Below, piece after piece: positions 51,835 to 62,357 of a stretch of DNA of 64,000 bases (positions are counted from its first letter, which is position 1; every line of letters starts with the position of its first letter). The notes beneath the pieces were generated by a model. That model did no database searches. It was not told the DNA's origin and saw only the letters and a list, made by a program, of their open reading frames with translations. This DNA is from Caulochytrium protostelioides. Taxonomy: Eukaryota; Chytridiomycota; Caulochytriomycetes; Caulochytriales; Caulochytriaceae. Position numbers and translations under genes: made by a program. Location: NCBI GenBank assembly GCA_003615045.1, contig ML014160.1, positions 1 through 64,000 on the forward strand. The letters are read 5' to 3'.

Positions 51835-51960
51835 CCGGTCGCCGGTCGCCGGTCGCCGTCGCCGGTCGCCGTCGCCGGTCGCCGTCGCCGGTCGCCGTCG
51901 CCAGTCGCCGTCGCCACTCGCCGGTCGCCGTCGCCACTCGCCGGTCGCCGTCGCCACCCG
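51835..51960. repeat. Minisatellite of CGCCGGTCGCCGT units
   Basis: About 125 bp of nested units built from CGCCGGT, CGCCGT and CGCCACT. It is the largest array in the TUP1 upstream region. Confidence 0.9.
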
Positions 51961-52143
51961 GCGCGGCCTGGTCTCGGGGTAGGTCGTGCGGCCGCCATGC
52001 GGAACCCGCTCCGGCAGCCGCGACCGCGCCTCCCCGCCGCGGTCCCGGGAGGCGCCTCGGCGAGCGAGAGCGCCGTCCACGCGCGAGACGCGGCCCGCAC
52101 CCCCGTCCCGCCATCGATAGCAACCGTCCGTCAGCATGGGAAG

Positions 52144-52145
<2 letters not shown>

Positions 52146-52181
<36 letters not shown>

Positions 52182-52183
52182 CG
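52146..52183. repeat. GAC trinucleotide repeat
   Basis: About twelve GAC units in the syntaxin/TUP1 intergenic region. Confidence 0.95.
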
Positions 52184-52511
52184 ACCGCTCGTGATGAGAA
52201 AACTGACGCGCCGATCCCGACGGTGGAGCCCTGCGCCTTCGGGTCACACCCACGCGCACGGCATGCGCGATGGACGGATGCCACGTGGCATCCGGCCACG
52301 GCTCGCCAAGGGCCAACTGCCGAAGGACCCACCAGGCAGCCCGCCACCACGACGGACGCCGAACGCGAGGGATAGGAACGCGGGTCGTCGAGTCAATTAG
52401 GGAGAGGAGAGAGAGAGAGAGGGACAATCGAAAGATAGAAAATAGAAAAAAAACCATTCCAGGTCGAAACGGCGGTATGAAGAACAAAAGAAACACACGC
52501 CGCCACGTCGC

Positions 52512-53657
52512 TTATGAGGTCGTCGAGCCCGCGCCGGGGTTCGTATTCGACGGGGCGTTGTTGTTCGAAGCATTGTTGTTGCTGGGGTTGTTGTTGCCAC
52601 CGCAACCGGACGCCGAGGCGCCAAAGATGTTGCAGCGGTTGAAGTAAATGACGAGCGCAATGACGAGCGCGATGGCGAGACAGACAAAGAAGAGGATCCA
52701 CTTCAAGCGGCGCGCGTTCTTGGCGTGCTTGATCGCGCGCGTCATCTCCTGCCCGCCGGACTGGACCTGGACGACGGTATCCTCGACATGCGCGTCAATG
52801 TCGTTGATCTGGTTCTGCTGCGTGTCGAGCAGCGCCTCCATGTCCTGGAACAGTGAGAACAGCTCCTCCATGCTCTGCTCGATCTTGTGCAGCTCTTCGC
52901 GACGGCCCTGGACCTCCTGGAGCGCGCGGCGCTGCGCGCCGACCGAGCCCATCATTTCCTGCTGGAAGACGTTGCCCGCGCCGCCGGCGACGGCGGCCTC
53001 AACCTCGGCGGGCGTCGCGTCCGGGCGCGCAATGCGGTACTGCCGCTGCATCTGGTTCTGCATGCGGCCGCGCGCCTCCGACTGCACGCGCGAGAACTCC
53101 TGGGTCGCCGTGAGCAGCCGCTGCGTGGCCGCGGCGTGCTGCGTCTGGCGGATGCGGGCCTCCGCGGGGAGCGAGCGGATCTGCGGCTTCAATTTCTTGA
53201 GCGCGTTGCGGCCCTCCTGCGCCATCGACGTCGTCGCGTCCGTCAGCGCGTCGACCTGCCGCTTCAGCGTGGCCTGCTGCGTGGTCGAGACTTCGACGAG
53301 CGAGCGCTGGTGCAGCTGGCGCAGGCGGCTGACGTTCGACTCCATGGACTGGATGATTTCCTGGACGGCATCGATCTGGCGCGCAAAGTCGTCTGGGGTG
53401 CCGACGGGACGGCCGCCGCCGGCGCTGCTGCCGCCGGCGGTGCGGCCCGAGGACGGCGAGCGCGAGTAGCCCGACCCGCTGGCCGCGGGCTGCATCTCGT
53501 AGGCCTGGTGTCCGGCCTGGTACGGGCGGCCGCGGCCGCCATTCGCGGAGCCGGGGATGTTGGCCGGGTACGAGCCGCCGGTGTGGTAGGCGCTGGCATT
53601 GGGCGCCGGGGCGTTGTTGTAGCCCTGCTGGAGGTCGGCCAAGCGATCGCGGGCCAT
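52512..53657 (-). CDS. SSO1: Plasma-membrane syntaxin (Qa-SNARE), Sso1/2 type
   Basis: Sso proteins are the target-membrane SNAREs for exocytosis at the fungal cell surface. The 381-residue protein has an ~85-residue Gly/Ser/Pro-rich N-terminus, a three-helix Habc domain (DDFARQIDAVQEIIQSMESN ... LVEVSTTQQA; RIRQTQHAAATQRLLTATQE; QSEARGRMQNQMQRQYRI), and a SNARE helix with HKIEQSMEELFSLFQDMEAL, whose central Gln in LFQDM is the Qa residue. A transmembrane segment WILFFVCLAIALVIALV lies near residues 319-340. A ~42-residue Asn/Ser/Gly-rich tail with two cysteines follows the membrane anchor; syntaxins normally stop within a few residues. ATG at 53657 is clear. Confidence 0.92.
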   Translation of the reverse strand: MARDRLADLQQGYNNAPAPNASAYHTGGSYPANIPGSANGGRGRPYQAGHQAYEMQPAASGSGYSRSPSSGRTAGGSSAGGGRPVGTPDDFARQIDAVQEIIQSMESNVSRLRQLHQRSLVEVSTTQQATLKRQVDALTDATTSMAQEGRNALKKLKPQIRSLPAEARIRQTQHAAATQRLLTATQEFSRVQSEARGRMQNQMQRQYRIARPDATPAEVEAAVAGGAGNVFQQEMMGSVGAQRRALQEVQGRREELHKIEQSMEELFSLFQDMEALLDTQQNQINDIDAHVEDTVVQVQSGGQEMTRAIKHAKNARRLKWILFFVCLAIALVIALVIYFNRCNIFGASASGCGGNNNPSNNNASNNNAPSNTNPGAGSTTS

Positions 53658-55445
53658 CGTGGGAGCGGTAGAAGGGGGTCGGCGTCAGTCGGGAGGGGAA
53701 GGAGGGACGGACGGGCGATCTCTGAAAGCACTATACGGCGACGAGGGCGGCTGAGCGGGAAAAACCGGCGCCGGTCCTCCTGCGACGGCGGGAGGGACAA
53801 GAACCCCCGAGGTCGGGCGCGGGGAACGCTGATCAACGAGACGGTCCGCGTCGGCGCGTGATCCGATACAGCGGCAGGAAACGAGAACGTGGAATGGGGA
53901 CTGTTATTCGAGGAACCGGGAGCAGGCGCAATCGTCGGGCTCGCTCTATCGGGAGCGGGGCGGAGGCGGGGGTTGGGGCCACCAGCAAGCCAACGGCGCT
54001 CGACGGGGATCTTCGGGCACAGTAGGAACGGCAGGCCGCCGCACGAGAACCGGGAAGGGGATGGGAGTCCTGCACCAGGAGACGGTGAACAGGCGGAACC
54101 ACGGTCTAGAAACGAAGCGGGGAAAGGGGTCAGCCGACGCCGTTGACGACGTCTCGGAGGTGCTCAGCGACAAGATCGTCGTTTAGGCTAGAAAGCGATA
54201 GCGATCCGTGTCAGTGTCGAATCGCGAGTCGGCAGCGTCCGAAGGCCAGCAGCGGCGTCGAGGGCGTCTGGTCGTCAGCGAGTATCGCCCATGAAGCTCG
54301 TCTAGCCCGTCCAGCCAGACCGCGTGGTGAGCGCGACGATCCGGTGACCGTCAGGGGGAGAGCAAGCGGACCACGAGCGGGAAGAGGATCAGGGGGAACG
54401 AGGCAGCAAACAAACAACAAACAACAGCCGTGGCGGGACGGGGCAGGGCCGGGCAGGGCTGGGCAGGGCGGGGTCGAGGGTCAGGGAGGAGCGGACTGTA
54501 CAGCGGGCGGTGTGGCGGGTGTGGCGGTGTGGATCAACCCTGGGGGAGGCCGTCCAACCTGAATGCGGGCGCAATACCGGCAAGCGCGATGGGCGCGTCC
54601 GCCAATCCCAGCGATGGCGGGCCTCTGTCTCACGTCGGCTGGGCCTTTGTGCTTGTTTCGTGCGACCGCCCGCGTGCTGCCGAGTATACTGTCGCCCGCG
54701 GGGACGGCGTGGCTCGCGTGGGACAGGGTCGTCCTGCTCCGGGGTCGGGCCGCGCTGCGCCTGCTGCGAGCGCCGAGCGAGAGCGCACGAGCGCGCGCGG
54801 AGAGGCCTCCGGAGCAGCAGCAGCGGCGGCGGTGGCGGCGCTGCCGCCGTAGCGTCGACGGCGGGCCTGGGCGACGCCTCACCGGGTCCTGGAGTGACGC
54901 GCCGGCGGCGGCGGCCGTGGTCCTCCCTTGGGGAGCCGCGGTTGGCGAGGCGGCGGCGTCACGCAATGACCTCACGCCCTTCCGGAACCCGTCGTCCCGG
55001 CGGCGGCTGAAGGCGGGTCGCCGGAGAGCCGCCGCGGGTGGGTCCTGACGGCGTGGCCGCGGCGACGGCGGCGGCGGCGGCGGCGGCGGCGGCAGCGGGC
55101 CCGACTCGCGCTCAAGGGGCTCAGGTGTCACGACGGCGACGGTCCGCAGGGAAGCGCAGCCGCAGCGCGAAGCGCCACGATGAAAAAAAAAAAATAAGAA
55201 AAACAAAAGGCCGGTGGCGACACGAGGAGACGACGAGCCGGTCAGCTGCCGCCGCCACGTCCAGGCCGAAGGCGTTTCCCGCGGCGGACGCCCAAAGACC
55301 CCTCCCGAAAGCGTCGCTGTCGCTGCTGCTGTCCACGGCGCAAAAATAACACGTCCAGGCCAACGGGCAGAACGCCTTTTGGGGGCTATTCTGGGGAGGG
55401 GGCTCCGGTCGCGTGTCCCGTCGGCGGCTGCGATCGACCGATGCG

Positions 55446-55548
55446 GGTCGTAGCGTGTTGTAGCGTATCGTAGCGTGTCGTAGCGTGTCGTAGCGTGTCG
55501 TAGCGTACCGTAGCGTACCCTGTCGTAGCGTAGCGTATCGTGCCGTGT
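55446..55548. repeat. 10-bp tandem repeat, GTAGCGTGTC
   Basis: About ten units of GTAGCGTGTC and close variants (GTAGCGTATC, GTAGCGTACC), about 100 bp in all. It is not a known telomere-type repeat. Confidence 0.9.
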
Positions 55549-56764
55549 CACGGGCACACGCGATAGGATCACGGCAAGGGCCTCCCCAGTCGTGAGGCGG
55601 CCGTCGCTCCGTTCAGCGCGGCTCCGGTGAGTGAGGCGGTTTCCCGGCTTGACGCAGCCCCCCGAAGGCGCCGGCTCGATCCTATTGTTAGCGCCTCTCG
55701 TCGATCAGACGACAGCCGGGCCCGGCGAGAGCACGACGGCGCCACCCAGGCACCACGACTCACGGACCACAAATCACGGCGATGACACGTGTTGCTCTGC
55801 AATGGCGCGATCCATGCAGCGGTATGCGCTGGGCTGCCGGAGGCTCGATTCGGCAGCGACAGAGGGCGTTTCAGTCGACGAGGGCCGGCACGATGGCTGA
55901 GGTCACGAGCACGTGCAATAACGCATGACGCGGTGTCGGTCTCCCTGCGCGCGTATACCTCCGTGGGTATACCTGCGTGCGTCCACTGACGTGTGTGCCT
56001 GTGTGCGGGTCTGCGTGGCGATGGCTCTGATGGTGGCGGTCACGAGAATAGACGGTTGGGAGGGGGAAGGGTGCCGAGATCGACCAGGCGTCGTCGGAGT
56101 TCGGGGAGGGAAGGGGAAGGTCAGGGGGCGACGCGGCAACCCATGGGACCGCTGCGCTGCAGCGGAGAAGGACGATCCGACGGCAAGGCCACTGCTCGAT
56201 CCGCGAGGGGAACCATAGACAGCACGGTGAGGTTTGGATCGTCCATGTGGCCGAGGAGTGCGCGAGCATGCTCTGCGACTATGAAGGGAATGGGAGTGCA
56301 TTCGCTGCTTCGGCCAGGCGCCGATCGGGGCCGTCCTCTCGACACCAAGCCGATGCCACAACGATGTCTGCTGCGCTGGTCGGCGTTCGTAGCCGCATGC
56401 GGCGGCGAGCCGCATCAGCATCAGGCGCACCCAACACCAAAGCAACGCACTTCGCTGAGGCGAATGTCATACACCTCACCGGCGGGACCACCCCTGCCGC
56501 CGCCATGAGGGCCGCAGACACGTCAACGACCACACCCCCATGCGTGGATCGTCGCCAAAGAAGGAAAGGACGTCGTTTTCGCTGGAGTGGTCTTTTTCCT
56601 CGACCTCGGGGTAACCGTCAGAGTAACTGTCAACCTCCCGGATTGGGGCATGCACCCCAGTATGAAGCGCCATCCGAGGCCGCGTGATGGGCCATCGGGG
56701 CCGGCTTGTCTAGGGCCAGGTGGCCTTCGCTGGCACAGGCGCCTTCCCCAACGCCATCCCGACC

Positions 56765-56766
<2 letters not shown>

Positions 56767-56818
<52 letters not shown>
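56767..56818. repeat. GAC trinucleotide repeat
   Basis: About 16 GAC units followed by GATGATGAC variants, near the 3' side of the rhomboid gene. Confidence 0.95.
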
Positions 56819-56894
56819 TGATGACTATGACTATGACGACGACGATGGCTTTGACCCCAACGATATGGATACATCATACAGTCATGGCTTTTGG

Positions 56895-58250
56895 TTAAGC
56901 GCGACGCGAGGTCCACGACAGCGCGTGGCGGTGTTGCTCGAGGCGGTGCTGGAGGCGCAGCCACGCCGTGCGGCCGTAGTGCGCATACCAGTACCCGGTG
57001 ACCATCCCGCCGAGATGGGCGACGTGGTCAAAGTAAGTCCAGCCAAAGAAGAGGCCGGCGACATCGGCGCCGACAAGGAAGGGGATCAGGTCGCCGGCCT
57101 CGAAGCGGAGATGCGGGATGAACATGATGCCGACGGGCGCATGCGGCGCGAGCTGCCAGAACAGCGCCAGCAGCGCCCAGAGCGCGCCGGACGCGCCCAG
57201 ACTCGGCAGGACGAGCTGACGGAAGCCGAGCACGCTGGCGAGATGCGACGCGAGCGACGACGAGACGGCCGCGCTGAGGTACAGCGCGAGGAAGCTCTCG
57301 GGCGATCCGGGGAACGCGAGCTGCTGGCAGAGCGGCGCGAAGGAGACGAGCGCGGCCATGTTGAACGCGAGATGCATGAACGACGAGTGCGAGAACGCGC
57401 TCGTGAGCAGCGTGTGCGCGAGCCCGGACCGCGGGTCGTGCAGCCCGTGCCGCGCCATCCGCGGTCCGAGCCGCGGCACGCACCACAGGGCGAAGACGGC
57501 CACGTTGATGCCGACCAGGGCCCACGTCGCATTGGCGCCGCTGAACAGCGACCACGCCGCGCGCTGCCACGCGTGCTGGTCGCGGGTCGATCCGCCGCCG
57601 CCGCCGCCGCCGCCGCCGCCAGCCGCGGCGCCCAGCAGCCGCCACAACGCGCCGTGGCGCTCGGCGTCGGCCTGGGCGAACCAGCGCCGCTGGGCCGCGA
57701 GGTATGCGAGCACGCCGGTGCTGCCGAGGACCACGGCCAGCGCGAACGCGGTCGGGCGGCCGACGTGGCGCGCCCACCAACGGGCATCGTGCTCACGCCA
57801 GGGCCGGCGGAACGAGGCGGCGTCGGCGTCGCGGCCGCGGTGCCGGTGGCCGTGGTACAGGTCGTCGGCGCGGGCGCGCTCCCGCTGCCGCCGGCGCTCG
57901 GCCTCGGCCTCGGCCTCGGTCTCCTCGGGCAGCGGCGGCAGCGATCCGGCCGGCACCGGCTGGATGCGCGCGAGCGGGACGGATGGCCGTCGTGGGGCGG
58001 CCGCCGACAGCGGCGGTGATGGCGACGCGCGCGGGGACAGCGGCAGCGCGGCCGCGGCGAGCGGCGGACGGCGGCGACGGTCGCCCGTGGCGGCCGAGGT
58101 CTGGACGGCGCGCACCAGGGAGGGACACCCGCCCGCGCAGGAGTAGCGGAGCGCCGGTCGGGACGCGGGCGGGCGGAGGGCGGGTCCGAGCCCCATATGG
58201 AGCGAACCCCGCCGGAGCGGCGTCCATGCGAGGCCCATGGGTGCGAGCAT
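56895..58250 (-). CDS. PCP1: Mitochondrial inner-membrane rhomboid protease, Pcp1/PARL type
   Basis: Pcp1/PARL are intramembrane serine proteases that cleave mitochondrial proteins such as Mgm1 and Ccp1. The 451-residue protein has an N-terminal arginine-rich leader (MLAPMGLAWTPLRRGSLHMG), a variable region with a Glu/Arg-rich stretch, then an extra N-terminal helix (FALAVVLGSTGVLAYLA) before the six-helix core. Key residues are visible: HSSFMHLAFNM (the His/Asn helix), LGASGALWALL with the catalytic serine near residue 353, and YFDHVAHLGGMVTGYWYA with the catalytic histidine near 410. The 1+6 helix order is that of mitochondrial rhomboids. ATG at 58250 is the first in frame; the frame is open to 58349. 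The glycine-rich AAGGGGGGGGGS insert is unusual. Confidence 0.88.
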   Translation of the reverse strand: MLAPMGLAWTPLRRGSLHMGLGPALRPPASRPALRYSCAGGCPSLVRAVQTSAATGDRRRRPPLAAAALPLSPRASPSPPLSAAAPRRPSVPLARIQPVPAGSLPPLPEETEAEAEAERRRQRERARADDLYHGHRHRGRDADAASFRRPWREHDARWWARHVGRPTAFALAVVLGSTGVLAYLAAQRRWFAQADAERHGALWRLLGAAAGGGGGGGGGGSTRDQHAWQRAAWSLFSGANATWALVGINVAVFALWCVPRLGPRMARHGLHDPRSGLAHTLLTSAFSHSSFMHLAFNMAALVSFAPLCQQLAFPGSPESFLALYLSAAVSSSLASHLASVLGFRQLVLPSLGASGALWALLALFWQLAPHAPVGIMFIPHLRFEAGDLIPFLVGADVAGLFFGWTYFDHVAHLGGMVTGYWYAHYGRTAWLRLQHRLEQHRHALSWTSRRA

Positions 58251-58914
58251 CCCGGCGCGGATGGAGGATCGTCGGCAGGCGGGGGCGGCCGTATGACGAG
58301 CAGGACGGCCGAGGCGGCGCGAGAGGCGTTCGGAGCGTCGGTCGAGCACGCGCCGAGGCCTCGCGGCTGGCGGGCGGGCTGGCGGCCGATCACGAGGGAG
58401 GCGTCCACGTCGCGTGTGGCTCGCGGCGGCGCGACGCCGTCCGACGCGTCCGCGGGAACCGATGCCCCAGGAACGGCGATCCGTTTGGCCTTCGCTTCCG
58501 TTGGCCGCCGCTGCCGCGGGGACGCTCAGGCCCCGACCGACCGGGCGACCGTCGCGCCGCCGTCGGCGTCATTCGCGGCGGCGTCGTGGCCACCGGCGGT
58601 GGCGTCCGTGGCCGTTGGCGTGGCGCGCGCGGCGTGAGAGGGCTGAGCAGGGCTTTGCCTTCACGGCAACGCGGCGATCCAGAAGACGCCAAGCCCTTCA
58701 TGCCGCCGCGCCCAGGTCGTGGTGAGACGGCCTCGTCGAGTCGCCCGAGCCCCCCCATGCGGATGATGGCATTGAACAGGTCCAGCGTGGAAGGACGATT
58801 CGGTCGGAGGCGCGCCGCGGCGCTCCGTGGTATGCATCGCCCGCATCGCCGTCGCGCGGCGTCCTCCAGCTGCCCGACCCGATCCCGCTGCCGCTGCCGT
58901 TGCCGCCCTTCGCG
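58251..58914. other. Divergent promoter region of PCP1 and the b5-domain gene
   Basis: About 660 bp of GC-rich sequence between divergent starts. No separate gene is seen; long frames on both strands carry over from the neighbouring genes. Confidence 0.55.
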
Positions 58915-59967
58915 ATGGCGACGACCCGCCTGCCGTCGGCGGTCCTGGTCACATGGTCGACGGACGATGCCGATACCGATGCCGCTGCTGATGCTGATGC
59001 TGATGCTGATGCTGACCGGGACACCGACGAGGACCATGTCAACGAAACTCCCGACAACACGCGCTCCAAGCCGCGCGCTGCTGGCGCGCCCGTGGCGGCA
59101 ACTCCGCCCCCCGGCAGCGCCGCCGGGATCGGCACCGACAACGACGGCTTCGAGAGTGCTGACGAGGATCTCGAGATGAAGGCGAACGCCCGCAAGTGCG
59201 CGAAACCCTTCCAGCCGCCTCTGTCGGCGGCCGCGCCGTCCGCCACCGCGCCGTCCGCCACCGCGCCGTCCGTGGCCAAGCCGCCCGCCGTCGCCGTCTC
59301 GGCGCCGCCGCAGACTGGTCCTGCCCGGGCGGCGGCGCCGGCGGCGCCGGCGCCGGCACCGAGGACGTCGTTGGCCCCGCCGGTGCTGCCGCGACCGAGC
59401 CTGCTGTCGCCCATGACGGCCCACGCTGCCCGCGCACCCGCCGCCAGGCCGCTGCGCCCCGCGGCCCGCCGCGACGCGAGCGGCAGCGGCAGCGACAACG
59501 ACGGCGACGGCATCTTCCCGATGATGGGCAGCATCCAGCGCGCGGCGCAGGACCGGCGCGCCGACGACCGCGCGGCGGACGCGACGGGCCCGCGGCCGCG
59601 GCGCAAGACGCCGCTCGCGCCGGGCCACTCGCCGCTCGACTGGGCCGCGCTGACGCGCAGCGGCGCCAACCTCGCGGGCGTCGCGCGCCTGCGCCGGATC
59701 AAGCCGTCGGAGCTCGCGGCCCACCGCACGCGGGACGATGCGTGGCTCGCGCTCGGCGGGCGCGTGTACAACGTGACGGCGTACCTGCCGTTCCATCCCG
59801 GCGGGCAGGGCCAGGTGATGCGCGGCGCGGGCAAGGACGCCGACGCGCTCTTTGCCGCCGTGCATCCCTGGGTCAACGTCGAGGCCCTGCTCGCCAAGTG
59901 CCTGGTCGGCTACCTGGTCCCCGAAGACTACGACGAGCAGCTGTCCAGATCCGCGCCGTCCATCTGA
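58915..59967 (+). CDS. Cytochrome b5 heme-binding domain protein, IRC21/Ncb5or-like
   Basis: The heme domain fills the last ~85 of 350 residues. It reads AHRTRDDAWLALGGRVYNVT, LPFHPGGQGQVMRGAGKDA and VHPWVNVEALLAKCLVGYLV. The histidines of HPGG (near residue 293) and VHPWVN (near 316) are the heme ligands. Upstream, SPLDWAALTRSGANL matches the segment before the b5 domain in Ncb5or/IRC21-type proteins rather than canonical cytochrome b5. There is no reductase domain and no membrane anchor, so it resembles the short fungal IRC21 type. The N-terminal ~230 residues are Ala/Pro-rich with a DADADA run. ATG at 58915. An electron-transfer role is inferred; the partner is unknown. Its stop is 117 bp from the convergent ADE16 stop. 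Confidence 0.82.
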   Translation: MATTRLPSAVLVTWSTDDADTDAAADADADADADRDTDEDHVNETPDNTRSKPRAAGAPVAATPPPGSAAGIGTDNDGFESADEDLEMKANARKCAKPFQPPLSAAAPSATAPSATAPSVAKPPAVAVSAPPQTGPARAAAPAAPAPAPRTSLAPPVLPRPSLLSPMTAHAARAPAARPLRPAARRDASGSGSDNDGDGIFPMMGSIQRAAQDRRADDRAADATGPRPRRKTPLAPGHSPLDWAALTRSGANLAGVARLRRIKPSELAAHRTRDDAWLALGGRVYNVTAYLPFHPGGQGQVMRGAGKDADALFAAVHPWVNVEALLAKCLVGYLVPEDYDEQLSRSAPSI

Positions 59968-60084
59968 CGCCCAATGAACCCAGAACAGCGTATAGAGAGA
60001 AGCGCACATCAGATGCAACCACGTGACAGGGCCATGGGGGTGGGTATAAGGTAAATGGGGACAAACAAGCGGTACCCTCAACCA

Positions 60085-62357
60085 TCAGTGGTGGAAGAGC
60101 CGGTGGCCGACCGGCACAAGCACGATCCCGCGGCGCGAGGCGGCGTCCAGGACGGCGGCGTCCATGACGCTGCCGAGGGGCGCGGCGACGGCGCGGACGC
60201 CCGTGCGCGCCACGCGCTGGATGTTGTCCGCGAAGGGGAAGAACGCGTCCGAGCACACCACCATGTCCGGGAAATCGCCCGACTGGGCGAGATCGGCCGG
60301 CGGGAGCGGCACGGCGGCCGCGGCCGCGCCGGCAGGCGGCGCGAGCCCGGACGGCGGCGGCGCGAGGTACGCGGCGCGGTCGGCGGGCGTCAGCGGCGCG
60401 GGCGGCGCGCCCTCGAAGAGCGCTGCCCACGCGGCGCGGTCCTCGGGGTCGGCGACGCCGTCGTCGAGCGCGCCCGAGACAAAGGCGTCGATGGCGTTGG
60501 CGCGCTCGGCGCGCTTCGTGGTGCGCTTGAAGTGCGTGCTGAGGGCGCGCGTGCGCGGGTGGTGCCGCAGCCGCCACAGATCGGCCTTGTCGCCGGCGAG
60601 CCGCGTGCAGTGGATGCGGCTCTGCTGGCCGGCGCCGATGCCGACGGTCTGGCCGCGGGCCGCGTACACAACGCTGTTGGACTGCGTATACTTGGCGGCG
60701 ATCGAGGCCACGACCAGGTTCTGGACATGGGCCGCGGGCAGGGCCGCGGCGGCGTCCGAGGCGGCCGTCAGGGTCTGGGGCGTGATGGCGAGCGTGTTGC
60801 GCGACTGGCTGAGCTGCAGGCCGAGCACCTCGCGGCGCTCCGTCTCGCGCGGCGGCGTGTACGCGGCGTCCATCTGCAGCACCGTATACTTGCCGCCCTT
60901 CTTGCGCGACAGCAGGGCGAGCGCGTCGGCGTGGTAGCCCGGCGCAATGATGCCGTCCGAGACGTCGGCGGCGATGAGCTGCGCGGTGGCGACGTCGCAC
61001 GGCGCCGAGAGGGCGATCCAGTCGCCGAAGGAGGACATGCGGTCGGCGCCGCGGGCACGCGCGTACGCCGCCGCGATCGGGCTGAAGTCCGAGGCGGGCG
61101 CCGTCTCGCACACGTGCGGGATCACGTCCCGCGGCACCGCGTAGACGACACACTCGTCCTCGGTCAAGGGGTGGCCGATCGCCGCGCCGGCCGGCGAGAC
61201 GTGCTTGAACGACGTGGCCGCGGCCATCCCGAGCGCCGTGTCGAGCTCGCGCACTAGGGCCCACGCGTTGAGGGCGTCGAGCAGGTTGATGTAGCCGGGG
61301 GCGCCGTTGAGGGTCTTGAAGGGCAGCGGCCGGCCGTCGAGCGTGCGGACCTCCGCCTGCTTCTGGTGCGGGTTGGCGCCGTAGCGGAGGGCCAGGCGGT
61401 CGCTGGCGGCGGCGCGCACGGTCGGCGCATACTCGGCGCCAAAGAAGGCCGAGATGGCGTCGTCGTAACGGGCCGTCGTCTCGAAGGCCTTCACGGCGAG
61501 GCGCTGGCGCGTCGCATCGGACAGCGCGACACGGCCGTGCGCCGCGAAGGACGCGCGGATCTCCGTGATCACGGTGTCGTAGTCGGCCGGATCGACCAGC
61601 ACCGTCACGCGGGCGTGATTCTTGGCCGCGGCGCGGAGGAGGGTCACGCCGCCGATATCGACTTCCTCGACGAGGGCGTCGCGGCGCTGCAGCGGCTCCA
61701 CGTCGGGCTTGGCGTTCTGGGCGCGCAGGCAGGCCTCGAAGGGGTAGAGGTTGCAGACGACGAGGTCGATCGGCTGGATCCCCTGCTTCTCGAGATCGGC
61801 CGCGTCCTCGGGCAAGTTGAGGCGAGCGAGGATGCCGCCGTGGACCGCCGGGTGGAGCGTCTTGACGCGGCCGTGGAGCATTTCCGGGGCCTTCGTGATG
61901 GCCTCGACGTCGACCACGCTGGCGGCTTCGCCGGCGCCATGGGGCAGCTGGTCGCGCAGCAGCTTGGCCGTGCCGCCGGACGCGAGCAGGCGGACGCCGC
62001 AGTCCTTCAGTGCCTGGGCAAGCGGCAGCAGGCCCGTCTTGTCATAGACCGACAAGAGGGCTGTTGGCCACCATCAGCATCAGCATGAGCAAGCCAGCCA
62101 GCGAGTGCGGTCACCGGATATCATGTGTCACGTGGATCACACAGAGAGCGTTCCGATGGGATCCATAGGCATGAGAAAACGCATCAGGGGGAGGCAAGTC
62201 GCGAGGATCGCGACAGGTGAGTATCACAGGATCCGCCCGGCGCGATGGAATGGATGGCGCTTCTTGGCGGACCATCAAACGCTTGGAACGTATGGGCACA
62301 ACATGAGGCCAGATTGACATCGTGGTGAGCTTTACCAGATTGGGGCGCGTTGGCCAT
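60085..62357 (-). CDS. ADE16: Bifunctional AICAR transformylase / IMP cyclohydrolase (two exons)
   Basis: The enzyme performs the last two steps of de novo IMP synthesis. Exon 1 is tiny, 62336-62357 (22 nt, MANAPQS plus one base). Exon 2 (60085-62060) continues ALLSVYDKTGLLPLAQAL. The cyclohydrolase half shows GGTAKLL, EAITKAPEMLHGRVKTLHP and HGGILARLNLPED; the transformylase half shows RYGANPHQKQAEV, INLLDALNAW, SFKHVSPAGAA, SSFGDWIALS and SDAFFPFADNIQ. The spliced product is 665 residues against ~590 in yeast, the surplus being an Ala/Pro-rich loop near residues 540-600. Without the first exon the frame has no ATG, which fixes the splice. All conserved catalytic segments look intact. Confidence 0.92.
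62061..62335 (-). other. Intron of ADE16 following a 22-nt first exon
   Basis: Donor GTAAAG follows exon 1. The acceptor GGCCAACAG is preceded by TGCTGATGCTGATGG, which contains CTGAT branch-point-like motifs. The intron is 275 bp in phase 1 and joins to give QSALLSVYDKTG, the expected family N-terminus. Confidence 0.88.

Larger units (their letters stand above)
51150..52511. other. TUP1 leader/promoter region, rich in minisatellites
   Basis: About 1.36 kb separates the TUP1 start from the syntaxin stop. It holds at least four tandem arrays (listed separately) and T/C-rich sequence near 52390-52460. The TUP1 frame is open to 52100 upstream of the chosen ATG, but the translated arrays look non-protein. 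No other gene is seen. Confidence 0.55.
53658..56894. other. Long intergenic region upstream of syntaxin, no firm gene
   Basis: A 3.2-kb stretch between the syntaxin start and the rhomboid stop. The longest frame, minus strand 54481-55572, is a translated tandem repeat followed by Arg/Pro/Ser-rich sequence and looks spurious. A GGC/GCC run lies near 55060-55095 and a short A-rich stretch near 55182-55208. I cannot support a gene; a spliced one could be missed. Confidence 0.45.

Noticed and set aside
51150-52100. N-terminal extension of Tup1 by 317 codons
   Set aside because: The extension is a translation of minisatellites; the ATG at 51149 gives a normal Tup1 N-terminus ahead of the tetramerisation helix.
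54481-55572. 363-codon minus-strand frame upstream of the syntaxin
   Set aside because: The N-terminus is a translated 10-bp tandem repeat (RYDTLRYATTRYD) and the rest is low-complexity.
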